A stretch of DNA of 26,335 nt from Planctomycetota bacterium (GCA_024278415.1 JAJRTI010000954.1:1-26335); one strand, 5' to 3'. Counted from the first letter of the stretch, positions 7,851 to 17,621 are shown. The notes: generated by a model from the letters alone, not told the origin. Made by a program: numbers and translations.

Positions 7851-7879
7851 CCTCCCGAAGGTTGCGAACCTTCGGGAGG
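7851..7879. terminator. Perfect 13-bp hairpin after the sulfatase-like gene
   Basis: CCTCCCGAAGGTT (7851-7863), loop GCG, AACCTTCGGGAGG (7867-7879). It starts 13 bp after the TGA and 27 bp before the recQ ATG. There is no T-tract, so it may act as an attenuator or mRNA-end stabiliser rather than a strict intrinsic terminator. Confidence 0.6.
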
Positions 7880-7906
7880 CTGCCCGCGGCTACCGCGCCC
7901 TGACAC

Positions 7907-10618
7907 ATGGATCTACTCGCCGAACTTCATCGCCACTTCCGCTACGAGACTTTCCGGCTCGGCCAAGAGGAGGCCGTGCAGCGCATCCTCGCCGGCGAGT
8001 CGCTGCTTGTGGTCATGCCCACGGGATCGGGCAAGTCGCTCTGCTTCCAGTTGCCGGCGTTCATGGGCGAAGGCCTCACTCTGGTCGTGTCCCCGCTCAT
8101 CGCGCTCATGAAGGACCAGGTCGATGCACTGGCCGAGCGCGACCTCGCTGCCGCGACTTGCATCAACAGCACAATTGACCCGGAAGAGCAGCGCGCGCGA
8201 ATCGACGGCATGGCCACGGGCCAGTATCGCCTCGTCTACGTCGCGCCGGAGCGGTTCCGCAACGCGCGGTTCGTGAACAGCCTCAGCCGCATCCCACTCG
8301 ACCGTCTCGTGGTCGATGAGGCGCACTGCATATCCGAATGGGGCCACGACTTCCGGCCGGACTACCTCTACCTGCGCGATGTCATCGCGAGCCTCGATGG
8401 GCCGCAGGTGATCGCACTAACGGCCACCGCCACGCCGCGCGTGCAAGACGACATCGTCGCCGCGCTCGGCGCGACGGATATGGGCAAGGTGGTGACAGGC
8501 TTCGACCGGCCCAACCTCCGCTTCGAGGTTCTCAAGTCCCACTACGCAGACGACAAGATCGCCGCCATGGAGCGCCTCGCGGCGCAACTCCAAGGATCGG
8601 GGATCGTCTACACCGGCACGCGCCGCGACGCAGAGACCGTAGCGGACCTGCTGCAACAGCAACTGGGCGAGGCTGTCGGTTGTTATCATGCCGGCCTCCC
8701 CGACGACGTACGCCGGCTGACGCAAGACACGTTCATGTCCGGCCGCACGCGGATCGTCGTAGCGACCAAGGCGTTCGGCATGGGCATCGACAAGCACGAC
8801 TTGCGGTTCGTGGTCCATTATTCGATTCCTGGCAGTGTCGAGGCCTACTACCAGGAGGCGGGCCGCGCCGGCCGAGACGGCCAGCCCGCGCGGTGCATCC
8901 TGCTGTACACGCCGGCCGACCGCGGACTCCAAGAGTTCTTTATCGAGAAGGACGTGCCCAGCCAAGGGGACGTTTACAGCCTTTTCGACTCCATCGCGGC
9001 CCGTTGCTCCGCCGGCGACCAATGCGCTGTTGACAGCGACGAGGCCAAGGCTCAATTGGGGCTCCACCCCAACGCGACGGCCATCGCGCTGGCGCTGCTT
9101 GAAAAGGCAGGTGCGATCCAACGGCTCGATCGCACAGCCAGTGGCATGCGCGTGGCGCTAAAGGAAGGACGGGTGCAGGACGAACGGCTTGCCCATGCCT
9201 TCCATGATGCCTACCAGCGCCAGGACGAGAAGCGCGCGATGCTCGCCGCGATGGTCGAGTATGCAGAGACCGCGTCTTGCCGACGCCAGTACATCCTCGA
9301 CTACTTTGGCGACTCCACGCGCTTGGCGTCCGCGGCCGCTTGTTGCGACAACTGCAACGACGTTGCGGCTCCGGTCGACTTTGCCGCTGGTGCGACCCCC
9401 AACAGCACCCACGTCGCGCATACCATCCTCGCGTGCGTCACGTCGCTGCCGTTCGGCGTGGGCAGGCAGAAACTCAGCGGCGTCTTGCGCGGCTCGAAGG
9501 CCAAGTGGGTCAAGCAGTTCAACTACCAACGCTCCCCCCAGTACGGCGCGCTGGGCGCATACACGGGCACTGTGATCGACAGCCTCATCAACCACTTGCT
9601 CGACGTGGGGTTGCTGACCGTCGAGCACGGCGAATTCCCGGTCATTGCGATCACCCCCCAAGGTTTGGAGATGCTGGAGCTAGGCGAAGCGGTGGCGTTG
9701 CCCGGCCTGGGCGAGCCACATGCCGCCGCCCCGAAACAAGCACGCGCGACATTCCACGACGTGGACCTCTCCGCGGCCGACCCCACGTTGTTCGAGGCGC
9801 TCCGCGAGTTCCGCACCCGCGAAGCCCGCGGGCGTCAATGGGCGCCGTTCCGGGTTTTCACTGATGACACGCTCAAGGCTATCGCCGCGCTGCGCCCCGC
9901 GACGGATGCTCAGTTGCTCGATATCCCCGGCGTGGGACCGAAGAAGCTGGATGACTTCGGAAACGAGGTGCTGGCCATCGTGAAAGCGCATCATGACTCG
10001 GCGCCTCGCGCTCCAGCCCAGCACGCGCCTGCGGCAACACCGCAAGACGCCGCCGAGCCAGGGCATGGTGGAGCGAACACGCTCGCCGGCCCTTGGGATG
10101 CCGGCTGGGCCGCGGGGCCCACGACAGCCGTGCACGAGGGACAGCGTGCGCGAACCCCTATCGGCAGCCTTATCTACGACCTGAAGTATAGGGCGCAGGC
10201 CGATCGCGCGCGCGACGCGGCGCAGCAGCTCGCGGGGATCCATGAAGCCGCGGGGGCGCTCACACGCGCCCATCTATGCGTGCCCGTGCCAAGCGCGAAA
10301 GCCGAGGGGGGCTTCGATGCGCCGGCGCAGGTGGCCATTGCCCTGAGCCGTTTGACGGGCATCCCCGTGAGCCTGGGCATCATCAGTCGCTCCCGCCCTG
10401 CCCAGCCGCAAGCCCAACTCCCGACGGACGAGGACAAGGAGGCCAATGTCCGCGGCGCGTTCCAAGTGGGCAACGCGGCCCGCATCAAGGGTACCCGCGT
10501 GGTGCTCATCGACGATTTCGTCGACTCCGGCGCGACTCTAGCCGAGTGCACGCGTGTCCTCCAGGCGGCTGGCGCGGCGAGCGTCTGCGTGCTCGCGGTC
10601 GGCCGCACCGTGCGGTAA
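7907..10618 (+). CDS. recQ: RecQ-family DNA helicase fused to a ComF-like phosphoribosyltransferase domain
   Basis: 903 residues, against about 600 for ordinary RecQ. Helicase core about 1-340: Q-motif FRYETFRLGQEEA, Walker A PTGSGKS (Lys43), Walker B DEAH (137-140), and motif VI QEAGRAGRDG. RQC and winged-helix region about 345-590, with zinc-type Cys458, Cys479, Cys480 and Cys483. The usual C-x2-C-x2-C is compressed to CCDNC. HRDC-like region about 620-695 with DIPGVGPKKLDDFG. After a low-complexity linker (about 696-740) comes a type I PRTase domain with the PRPP loop VVLIDDFVDSGAT (865-877) and LKYRAQ upstream, as in ComF. RecQ unwinds DNA 3'-5' in recombination and repair. A fused PRTase suggests a link to nucleotide metabolism or DNA uptake, which is inference. 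Confidence 0.93.
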   Translation: MDLLAELHRHFRYETFRLGQEEAVQRILAGESLLVVMPTGSGKSLCFQLPAFMGEGLTLVVSPLIALMKDQVDALAERDLAAATCINSTIDPEEQRARIDGMATGQYRLVYVAPERFRNARFVNSLSRIPLDRLVVDEAHCISEWGHDFRPDYLYLRDVIASLDGPQVIALTATATPRVQDDIVAALGATDMGKVVTGFDRPNLRFEVLKSHYADDKIAAMERLAAQLQGSGIVYTGTRRDAETVADLLQQQLGEAVGCYHAGLPDDVRRLTQDTFMSGRTRIVVATKAFGMGIDKHDLRFVVHYSIPGSVEAYYQEAGRAGRDGQPARCILLYTPADRGLQEFFIEKDVPSQGDVYSLFDSIAARCSAGDQCAVDSDEAKAQLGLHPNATAIALALLEKAGAIQRLDRTASGMRVALKEGRVQDERLAHAFHDAYQRQDEKRAMLAAMVEYAETASCRRQYILDYFGDSTRLASAAACCDNCNDVAAPVDFAAGATPNSTHVAHTILACVTSLPFGVGRQKLSGVLRGSKAKWVKQFNYQRSPQYGALGAYTGTVIDSLINHLLDVGLLTVEHGEFPVIAITPQGLEMLELGEAVALPGLGEPHAAAPKQARATFHDVDLSAADPTLFEALREFRTREARGRQWAPFRVFTDDTLKAIAALRPATDAQLLDIPGVGPKKLDDFGNEVLAIVKAHHDSAPRAPAQHAPAATPQDAAEPGHGGANTLAGPWDAGWAAGPTTAVHEGQRARTPIGSLIYDLKYRAQADRARDAAQQLAGIHEAAGALTRAHLCVPVPSAKAEGGFDAPAQVAIALSRLTGIPVSLGIISRSRPAQPQAQLPTDEDKEANVRGAFQVGNAARIKGTRVVLIDDFVDSGATLAECTRVLQAAGAASVCVLAVGRTVR

Positions 10619-10635
10619 CGGGGCCGCTCGGCGCC

Positions 10636-11796
10636 TCACAAAGGCAGCGCGAACCGGAACACCGTCCCCTCCACCTCTGAGGTGGTGAAGCCCACCTTGC
10701 CTCCGAGGAGCTTCTCGCCGATCAGTTTCATGGCGAACGTGCCGATGCCACGCCCTGCGCCCTTCTTGGTGGTGAAGTGGCGCTGGAACACGCGCAGCGC
10801 AACGGCCTCGGGGATGGCCTTCTGGTTCCACACGTGGAAGACCATGGCGTCGCCCTCTTGCTCCGCCCACAACTGCACATCGCCCCCGCGGTCCGTCGCT
10901 TCGAACGCGTTGGCGACCATGTTCGTAAGCACGCGCACCGCGAGCGAGATGTCCGTGTACACCAACACATCCGGCAGCGGCTCGCGAATGGCCAGCGTCT
11001 TCGCTGTTGCCGCGGGGTGGGTCGTGAAAAGCGCTCGCACTTCCTCGATGATCCGTTGCACCGGCGTACGGTCCCGCCAAAGCTGGAACTCCCCTTGGTC
11101 CTTGCTCGCGAGCGACCGCTGGATCGCGACTTCGTGGGAGAGACGTTGCGAAAGCGCTCGCACGCGCGCCGCCATCTCACTCCGCTGCGGCTCCTTCGCC
11201 GACACGAGCTTTGCGCTCGCGCCTTGAAGGCCCATGATGATGTTGCCGATATCGTGGAAGAACGCGCGTTCCAGCGCCGCCCGCCACTCCTCGGCTGTAA
11301 TGTCTTGGAGGAACAGGAGGACGAAAGTCTGTCCCTCGACCGTCATGCGCGACGCGCACACGCGCAAGCACATGTCGCTCGCATTGCCGTTGTCGCCCAC
11401 CGTGAGCAAGCACTTCTGCTCTTCAGGCGCGCCTGAATCCAGCGTCGCCATAATGGCGATCGCGGCGCCACAGGTGGCGCAATACTTGCCCGTGCCGCAT
11501 CCGGCAGCCATCTCCGCTGCGTGGGCACACTTGATCGCTTCGCCCGGCCGGAGCCCGATCACCTCCGCCGCGTCGTTGATCCCCAATCGTTCAATCAGAG
11601 CGTCGTTCACGCCCAGGATCTGCCGGTGCTCGTTGAGCACCGCGACCAGCCCCTTTACCGTCGCCAAGAGGCTCGCCACCACCGCGTGCTCGGTCACCAG
11701 CCGCACGTCGCGCTCCAACGCCTCCCGTGGCAGCCGTTCCGGGGATGCAAAGTGCGTCTCCAATTCTCTCGCACAGCTTCTATCCATCACGCTCAT
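10636..11796 (-). CDS. PAS-domain sensor histidine kinase with Cys-rich PAS loop
   Basis: 386 residues from ATG 11796, which has TGGAG 8 bp upstream; an upstream extension to 11904 lacks any family character. A PAS-like domain spans about 35-165. It contains Cys90, His92, Cys100, Cys106 and Cys109 (KCAH, then GCGTGKYCATCG), a compact metal- or redox-type motif. A dimerisation/phosphoacceptor helix follows with His181 (FFHDIGN). The ATPase domain has the N-box NMVANAFEATDRGG (Asn296) and G-boxes FTTKKGAGRGIGTFAMKLIG. There is no transmembrane segment, so it is a soluble cytoplasmic sensor. No response regulator is adjacent, so it is an orphan kinase. It converges with recQ (17 bp apart) and has its own predicted promoter. 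Confidence 0.88.
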   Translation of the reverse strand: MSVMDRSCARELETHFASPERLPREALERDVRLVTEHAVVASLLATVKGLVAVLNEHRQILGVNDALIERLGINDAAEVIGLRPGEAIKCAHAAEMAAGCGTGKYCATCGAAIAIMATLDSGAPEEQKCLLTVGDNGNASDMCLRVCASRMTVEGQTFVLLFLQDITAEEWRAALERAFFHDIGNIIMGLQGASAKLVSAKEPQRSEMAARVRALSQRLSHEVAIQRSLASKDQGEFQLWRDRTPVQRIIEEVRALFTTHPAATAKTLAIREPLPDVLVYTDISLAVRVLTNMVANAFEATDRGGDVQLWAEQEGDAMVFHVWNQKAIPEAVALRVFQRHFTTKKGAGRGIGTFAMKLIGEKLLGGKVGFTTSEVEGTVFRFALPL

Positions 11797-11875
11797 TCTG
11801 CATCTCCATTGAAAGCAAACGCCCTGCACGCCCCCGCGCCAGGGGCCGCGGCCGTTGACATTTTGCCGACATCTG

Positions 11876-11904
11876 ATCGTATCCGGGGCAGCTTCCGGGG
11901 TCAA
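11876..11904 (-). promoter_or_regulatory. Predicted sigma-70-type promoter of the histidine kinase
   Basis: On the minus strand, TTGACC (11899-11904) and TACGAT (11876-11881) are separated by 17 bp. It lies about 80 bp before the kinase ATG, in the 152-bp gap after the DegT gene. Confidence 0.55.
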
Positions 11905-11948
11905 GTCGCCGCCCCACGCCGGCCGAGGACAACGACCGACAGCCTCGG

Positions 11949-13157
11949 CTACAGCAACTCTCCCACATTCTCACGCACCTTGCGAATCGCCTCCAACATC
12001 AGGTACATGTCCTCCATGCCGCCCAGGAACGCGCGATGGGTGATGCTGAGCGAGCGATTCGCGTGCAAGTCTTCCGCGACCGGGCAATGCGGGTTGCCCA
12101 GGTCCATCTGCTCGAAGACTGGGTTGTTGTAGATGGGCTGCCCGTGCGCGCCATCGCCGATCGGCAGACCTTCGGCCGCGACCGCGGCCTTGAACTGCGC
12201 CTTGGACAACCCCTCGAACTCGTCGGGGTTATAGAAGAAGTTCCAGTAGTAGAACCCCCAACGCGTCACACGCGGGTCGCGGTCGATGGGATCGACGCCG
12301 TGGATGCCTTTGAGCCCTTCCGCCAAGTGCTTCGTGTTGCGCTCACGGGCCGCGATCTGCTCGTCGAGCCGGGCGAGTTGGCAGAGCGCGACCGCGCCCT
12401 GGAACTCGGTCATGCGCATGTTCGACGCCACGCGGTGGAACTCGTAGAACGGCCGGCCCTTGATGCGGCCAATGTGGTGGTATGAGAACGCCAACTCGCC
12501 GAGCGCCTCGTCGTTGGTCACGACCGCGCCTCCTTCGCCGCAGGTGAGGGTCTTGCCCATCTGAAAGCTGAACCCGCCGAGGTCGCCGATGGCGCCGACG
12601 CGCTGGTTCTTCCACTCCGACCCGTGTGCGTGCGCGCAGTCCTCGACAACGCGAATGCCGCGCTTCAACGCGGCCTCCATGATGCGATCCATGTCGCAGG
12701 GGTACCCGCCGTTGTGCACGACGACCGCGGCGGTCGTGTTGGGCGTGATCGCGGCGGCCATCGCGCCGGGATCGATGTTGTAGTTCCGCGGGTCCACGTC
12801 CACAAAGATCGGCTTCGCGCCGACCAAGCAGATCGCGGTGGCGCTGGCGACGAACGTCATGGCCGGCACGAGCACGTCATCGCCCGGCTGAACTCCCGCG
12901 GCCTTGAGCGCGCACTCGAGCGCCTGGGTGCCATTGGTCACCGCTACGCAGTGTCTCGCGTGCTGGTACTCGCCAAACGCGTTCTCGAACTGCCCGACCT
13001 TGGACTCGGCCGGATCTTGGTACGCGCCGCGCCACCACTTGCCGCTTCGCACCACTTCGAGAAGCGCTTGCTCCTCGGCCTCGCCGAAGATGGGCCATGG
13101 TTTGCCAAGGGCACGGGTGATGGTCTTGGGACCGCCGTTGATTGCAAGCTTAGACAT
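11949..13157 (-). CDS. DegT/DnrJ/EryC1/StrS-family PLP aminotransferase
   Basis: 402 residues, type I fold PLP enzyme of the sugar aminotransferase family. The N-terminus MSKLAINGGPKT matches the family's LALLGGPP-type opening. Other marks are VTNGTQALECAL (74-85), VLVPAMTFVASA, HNGGYPCDMD, VVEDCAHAHG with Asp173 (pyridine nitrogen contact), and FSFQMGKTLTCGEGG with Lys202 as the PLP lysine. The family makes amino-sugars by transamination of keto-sugars (nucleotide-linked or inositol-type). The substrate is not predictable. GGAG lies 7 bp before the ATG. It starts 66 bp after the GH2 stop, so it is likely co-transcribed with GH2. A second, divergent family member lies at 22199-23431. Confidence 0.92.
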   Translation of the reverse strand: MSKLAINGGPKTITRALGKPWPIFGEAEEQALLEVVRSGKWWRGAYQDPAESKVGQFENAFGEYQHARHCVAVTNGTQALECALKAAGVQPGDDVLVPAMTFVASATAICLVGAKPIFVDVDPRNYNIDPGAMAAAITPNTTAAVVVHNGGYPCDMDRIMEAALKRGIRVVEDCAHAHGSEWKNQRVGAIGDLGGFSFQMGKTLTCGEGGAVVTNDEALGELAFSYHHIGRIKGRPFYEFHRVASNMRMTEFQGAVALCQLARLDEQIAARERNTKHLAEGLKGIHGVDPIDRDPRVTRWGFYYWNFFYNPDEFEGLSKAQFKAAVAAEGLPIGDGAHGQPIYNNPVFEQMDLGNPHCPVAEDLHANRSLSITHRAFLGGMEDMYLMLEAIRKVRENVGELL

Positions 13158-13223
13158 GTTCAGGCTCCGGTAAGAGACGCAACCGCGCAGAGATGCAAAA
13201 GACAGAACTCAGGGTTCACGATG

Positions 13224-16200
13224 CTACTCCACTTCGAGCCCGCTGATGGCGAGACAGCTCGGGCTCCACGCGGGGTTGCCAGCAGAACGGAAGTCGATGC
13301 TCTCGACCTCGCGCTCGGGGAAGGGGTTGGCCCATTCGAGCATGTAAACCGCGATCTTGTCCGTGCGTGCGTTCGAGCCCTTCCACGCGACCTTAGCGTT
13401 CGGCAAGTCTTGCGCTCGCTGATTCCACCAATTCGTGACTTCGATCTGTGCGCGCACGGGGATACGCTCCTTCGCGCCGCCGCGGTAGTTCACGACGTAC
13501 TCGGCGATCTTGGACTTCGCGTAGCGCGTCTTGGAGTGGCTGAAGCCGGCCAGATGGAGGAACACGAGCTTGCCCACGCGCTTGCGCACGGGGATACCCA
13601 CGACGTGCATGGGCAGCGACGCGTTGCCGTCGATGCGCGTGCCATCGGGCAACACGAGCGCATTGTTGAGGCCCATCGATCCGAGGCCCTTGTTCTGGCC
13701 GTGCGGAATGATCCAAAACGGCACGCCGCGGAACTCCTGCTTTCCCGTGGGCAGCCGCGCCAAGTCGTTGCCGTGTGCCGTCTTGAGCCGGCCGTTGCAG
13801 AACTTGCGGATGTCCACGAAAAAGTAGCCCTTCTCACTCACAGGCACAAGCGATAGCGCCCTGATCTGCACGCCCAGGTTCGTGAGTAGGATCGACGCAA
13901 AGCGTTGCGCACGGGTCGTGTCGTACGTCTCACGGTCCCATCGGAATTGGTTGATGACGACCTTGCCCTTGCCAAGCGGCATTTCGGCCAGCGCACCTGC
14001 CATGTCTATCCATTGCGTCACGTCCGTTCGGTTGATGGTGACGCGCCATTTGATCCGCTCCGTGGACAGCTTGCCGCGCTGCTTGCTCTCCCAAGCGAGG
14101 TCGTAGTTGCTGATGCCACGCGTGCCTTCCGGTCCTTTGATGAGTGAGACCGGCGCGGCTTGAGCCGCTTCAAGCGAAACCGGCGCGGCGAGGAGTTTCT
14201 GAAGCCGCGCTTCATCTCCCGGCTTCGCGGCTTGCACGAGCACCGTGCCTCCCGCCTCTGCAAACGTTCGCAAGCGATGCGCGTTGGGCATCGTGAGTTC
14301 TCCGGCATCCAGCAACGCTACGCCTGACTTGGGCAAGGCCGCGGCTGATGCGATCTGTGTGAACTGAGCCTTGATGTCGGACCGCAGTGCGTCCGCGAAG
14401 TGCGAGTTTTCCTCGGCCAGCACCGCGACGCTCGGCCACTCCTTTGGCTGGCGCTGGTCGAGATACTTCAGCGCGTTGGCCAGCAGGGTCGCCGCCATTG
14501 GCTCACGATCGAACTTCGAGACGAGTGCAAGCTGGGAAACGATGTACGCGCCGCGGCCATTGGGGATCTCGATCATGGGGCAGCGTTCGAGCTTGAGGTT
14601 GCTGTCCACGAGCGGGATAAAGTTGCCCACCGCGGGCTTGTACATCGAGAGCCGCGTTACGACGTGGTTGTCACGCCAAGCAGAGCAAGGCGCGGCGTTT
14701 CGCAGATTCGCCAGAATCGGGTGCTGGCCATCGCGCACGAACGCGGCGGTCTCGGTCGGCGATCCCCTGGCCGACACCAGTTGAAGCGGCACGGGAAGCC
14801 AACGCGGCATCACCTGCTGTTCGAGGCAGATGACGTTCCCCCCGCTGCGCACGAATTGCGCGATCGCGGAGGCCTGCTCCTCGATCTTCTCCGTCAGAGC
14901 ATCCTTGCCGATGACGAGCAGGTGCAACCCGCGCAGCGCGGCCGCGCTTGGTGAGCGGATGGGCTTGGCCTTCACTCCAAGCGCGGCCAGCCGCGCAGCC
15001 GTCGTGCGGCGCGGGTCGTACAGGCCGACCGGCTTGCTCAACGCAATCTTCGCCAAGGGAGGCGAGATGCTGATGTCCACGTTGATCGTCTGGAGGGACG
15101 TGTGCTCGCCGGCGCGCCGAAGGCCGACCACCAGCCTCCCCTTGCTCAGGCCTTCCACGCTCGGGAGATCCGCGGCGGCTTCCAGGCGCCGCAAGTCGCC
15201 CGGCTCCAAGCGGACGCGCTCCCACGTCTGCCCCAGTGTCCTCACGGATGTGGGCCCCACGCTGCCCCCCCACGTCCATTCGTACGTCTGCTCGCGGAGC
15301 GTCTCGTTGTACACGACGACCGTCTTGCGGAGCGTCTCGCGGCCGCGATAGTGTCGGCACAGGTTCACGAAGAACATGCCTTCCGGCTTGAAGGCTTGAG
15401 CGATGCCCTCCAAGTATGGATTGGGCACGGATTTGCCATCTGGCGACGACTGAAATACCTGGGGCGCGACGTGCGCCACGCCGCAGACGCGATACGCGTT
15501 CATGGCCAGGGAAAAGACACGTGCGGCCGCGCTCCAATCGCGGCCCTTCCCATACGCGGTGTCGCCCTCGAATAGCGACGACTGGCCATCGCAGCCCAAC
15601 AAGTGCTCGCCAATCGCGAGCGGCTTCTCTTGCCTCCACGTGAAGTCGGGGTACGCGGGGTTGATCTCAATGTTGGGGTCGAGCGGCCAGTAGAACGTGT
15701 TGGGCATCATCGCGAGCGCGCGCTCGGGGTAGTGGATGTTGTAGATCTCCTCCTTGCCGTCGAGCGGGCCGTATCCGTGTTGCATGATCGGCCGCGTGGG
15801 GTCGAGTGAGCGGATGAGCGCCTCTTGCTTGAGGAGGAACGCGGTCCGGGTCTTGTCCCGCGGCACGATCCAGTGGCCGAACTCGTTGCTGCCGCTCCAA
15901 ATGACGATGCTGGGGTGGTTGCGGTCGCGCAAGATCCACTCGCGGGTGTGCACGAGCGAATTAGGATGCACGGGGCCGTGGTAGAGCCCGGATTCCGCAA
16001 TGACCATCATGCCCACTTTGTCGGCTGCATCCAGAAACTCCGGGGGCAAGAGCTGCCCGTGGTAGCGCACCGCGTTGAGGTGGTACTGCTTGAGTACGCG
16101 GAGCTTTGCAGCAATCGGCTGCGGCCGGCCGTAGTACCATTCGCCCGAGTGGCCCCACGTGGCTTTGATGCGCACTTTGGCGCCATTGAGCCGGAACATG

Positions 16201-17621
16201 TGCCCGTCGATCCAAAACTCGCGGAACCCGAAGCGAGTGCTGCGCCCCTCACGTAAGCCCGACGGGCCAGTGAGGTCGGTGCGAAGGGTGTAGAGATGCG
16301 GCGTCTCGAACGACCACAGCTTCGCGTCCGCCCACGGGATTTGTTGCTCGACCGTGATCGTTTCGCCAGGTTTGATTCGCGCACGTTTGCCGGGGACGCG
16401 CTTGACAACTGTCGCGCCATCGAGCACGTCGTGGCTCACGCGCGCCTCTTGCTCGACCGAGTCTTCATTGCGCAGCGTCGTACGGAGGGTGAGTGTCTTC
16501 TCGCGCACGGAGGTGATGATGAACACGTTGTCCACGAACACGCGCGCTCGCGCTTCGAGCAACACCTTCTGCCAAATGCCGGCGTGGTAGCGATACATTG
16601 CGCCGCGCGGCTGCGTTTCGATCCGCTTGTCCAGCGGCCCGCGGCAGGCGACGAGGATTTCGTTGGTCTGGCCGAGCTTGGCCGCGTCGGTGATGTCCAC
16701 TTCGAACGGCGTCAGCCCCCCTACGTGCCGGCCGACCTTGATCCCGTTGCACCACACGTCGGCCTCCGCGTGCACGGCCATGAACTTGACCTTGATCCGC
16801 CGGCCAACGAACTCCTCCGGCAAGTCGATCTGCCGGCGATACCATCCGCACGTGGCCTTGGCCCATTCCTTCGAGTACTTGCCCCAGTGGCTGCGTTTAC
16901 AGACCTGCGTCTTCGCGATGCGCATCTTGTGCCATCGGCCCTTCGGCGGATAGCGAAGCTCCTTCACCGGCATGAAGCCCCATGCCCCACCCAAGTTGGC
17001 CACGAGGCGGCCGAACTGGTTCTCGACCGCGAGCGGCGGCTCGGCCGCGGCGAGTATACGGGCAGCGGGCGCGTTCGGCTCGGAGGTGAAGCAGAGATTG
17101 TCCACCTGGAACGTCATCGGCTCCGCCACGCGGTCGAACCGGAACTGGAAAACGGCCAGCGCCGCGAGGTCGAGCTTCTTGTCAGACTCCCCGCCGCCAA
17201 TGCACTTGAGTTTGTCGAGTGGCACGGCCGTGCGCTGCCATTCCCCTGGCTGCGCCGTGATGTCGGCGGTCCACCGCTCGCCTTCCTTCTCGCGCAGCAC
17301 CACTCTGAACCTCGCTGGCTTGTCGATGGCCCGATGCCACAGCACGAAGGCCGTGGGCCTTGCCGCGGCGATTTCCACGCCGCGCCGCCCCGTGAGTTGC
17401 CAGAAGCCGTATTGGCAGGCCGGCACGTGGATTTGCGCAGCCCACCGGCCTTCGATACCGCCGGCAACGTACGTTGTGGTCGCCCTGCCGGGCGGGTGGA
17501 ACGTCCGACTGTTGGGCCCCAATCCAGGACGCAACTCAAAGTCCTCAACAAGATACGTGGCCGCGTGCACGGTGACAGCGCACCAGGCAGTCACAGCCAT
17601 GATGAAGAGGCGATGGCTCAT
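13224..17621 (-). CDS. Secreted multidomain glycoside hydrolase family 2 protein
   Basis: 1465 residues from ATG 17621, which gives a clear signal peptide (MSHRLFIMAVTAWCAVTVHA); an upstream extension to 17768 would bury it. Domains: a carbohydrate-binding-like beta-sandwich (about 21-190), GH2 sugar-binding domain (about 200-370, WYRRQIDLPEE, DVWCNGIKVG), immunoglobulin-like domain (about 375-470), TIM barrel (about 475-760), and a long C-terminal part (about 800-1465) including a GATase-like segment (LHLLVIGKDAL, FVRSGGNVICLEQ). The acid/base is Glu580 (WSGSNEFG) and the nucleophile Glu672 (AIGEHLLG). The family cleaves beta-galactosides, beta-mannosides or beta-glucuronides; the specificity is unknown. 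It is periplasmic or extracellular. A promoter lies 47 bp upstream and the DegT gene follows. The stop is TAG. Confidence 0.93.
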   Translation of the reverse strand: MSHRLFIMAVTAWCAVTVHAATYLVEDFELRPGLGPNSRTFHPPGRATTTYVAGGIEGRWAAQIHVPACQYGFWQLTGRRGVEIAAARPTAFVLWHRAIDKPARFRVVLREKEGERWTADITAQPGEWQRTAVPLDKLKCIGGGESDKKLDLAALAVFQFRFDRVAEPMTFQVDNLCFTSEPNAPAARILAAAEPPLAVENQFGRLVANLGGAWGFMPVKELRYPPKGRWHKMRIAKTQVCKRSHWGKYSKEWAKATCGWYRRQIDLPEEFVGRRIKVKFMAVHAEADVWCNGIKVGRHVGGLTPFEVDITDAAKLGQTNEILVACRGPLDKRIETQPRGAMYRYHAGIWQKVLLEARARVFVDNVFIITSVREKTLTLRTTLRNEDSVEQEARVSHDVLDGATVVKRVPGKRARIKPGETITVEQQIPWADAKLWSFETPHLYTLRTDLTGPSGLREGRSTRFGFREFWIDGHMFRLNGAKVRIKATWGHSGEWYYGRPQPIAAKLRVLKQYHLNAVRYHGQLLPPEFLDAADKVGMMVIAESGLYHGPVHPNSLVHTREWILRDRNHPSIVIWSGSNEFGHWIVPRDKTRTAFLLKQEALIRSLDPTRPIMQHGYGPLDGKEEIYNIHYPERALAMMPNTFYWPLDPNIEINPAYPDFTWRQEKPLAIGEHLLGCDGQSSLFEGDTAYGKGRDWSAAARVFSLAMNAYRVCGVAHVAPQVFQSSPDGKSVPNPYLEGIAQAFKPEGMFFVNLCRHYRGRETLRKTVVVYNETLREQTYEWTWGGSVGPTSVRTLGQTWERVRLEPGDLRRLEAAADLPSVEGLSKGRLVVGLRRAGEHTSLQTINVDISISPPLAKIALSKPVGLYDPRRTTAARLAALGVKAKPIRSPSAAALRGLHLLVIGKDALTEKIEEQASAIAQFVRSGGNVICLEQQVMPRWLPVPLQLVSARGSPTETAAFVRDGQHPILANLRNAAPCSAWRDNHVVTRLSMYKPAVGNFIPLVDSNLKLERCPMIEIPNGRGAYIVSQLALVSKFDREPMAATLLANALKYLDQRQPKEWPSVAVLAEENSHFADALRSDIKAQFTQIASAAALPKSGVALLDAGELTMPNAHRLRTFAEAGGTVLVQAAKPGDEARLQKLLAAPVSLEAAQAAPVSLIKGPEGTRGISNYDLAWESKQRGKLSTERIKWRVTINRTDVTQWIDMAGALAEMPLGKGKVVINQFRWDRETYDTTRAQRFASILLTNLGVQIRALSLVPVSEKGYFFVDIRKFCNGRLKTAHGNDLARLPTGKQEFRGVPFWIIPHGQNKGLGSMGLNNALVLPDGTRIDGNASLPMHVVGIPVRKRVGKLVFLHLAGFSHSKTRYAKSKIAEYVVNYRGGAKERIPVRAQIEVTNWWNQRAQDLPNAKVAWKGSNARTDKIAVYMLEWANPFPEREVESIDFRSAGNPAWSPSCLAISGLEVE

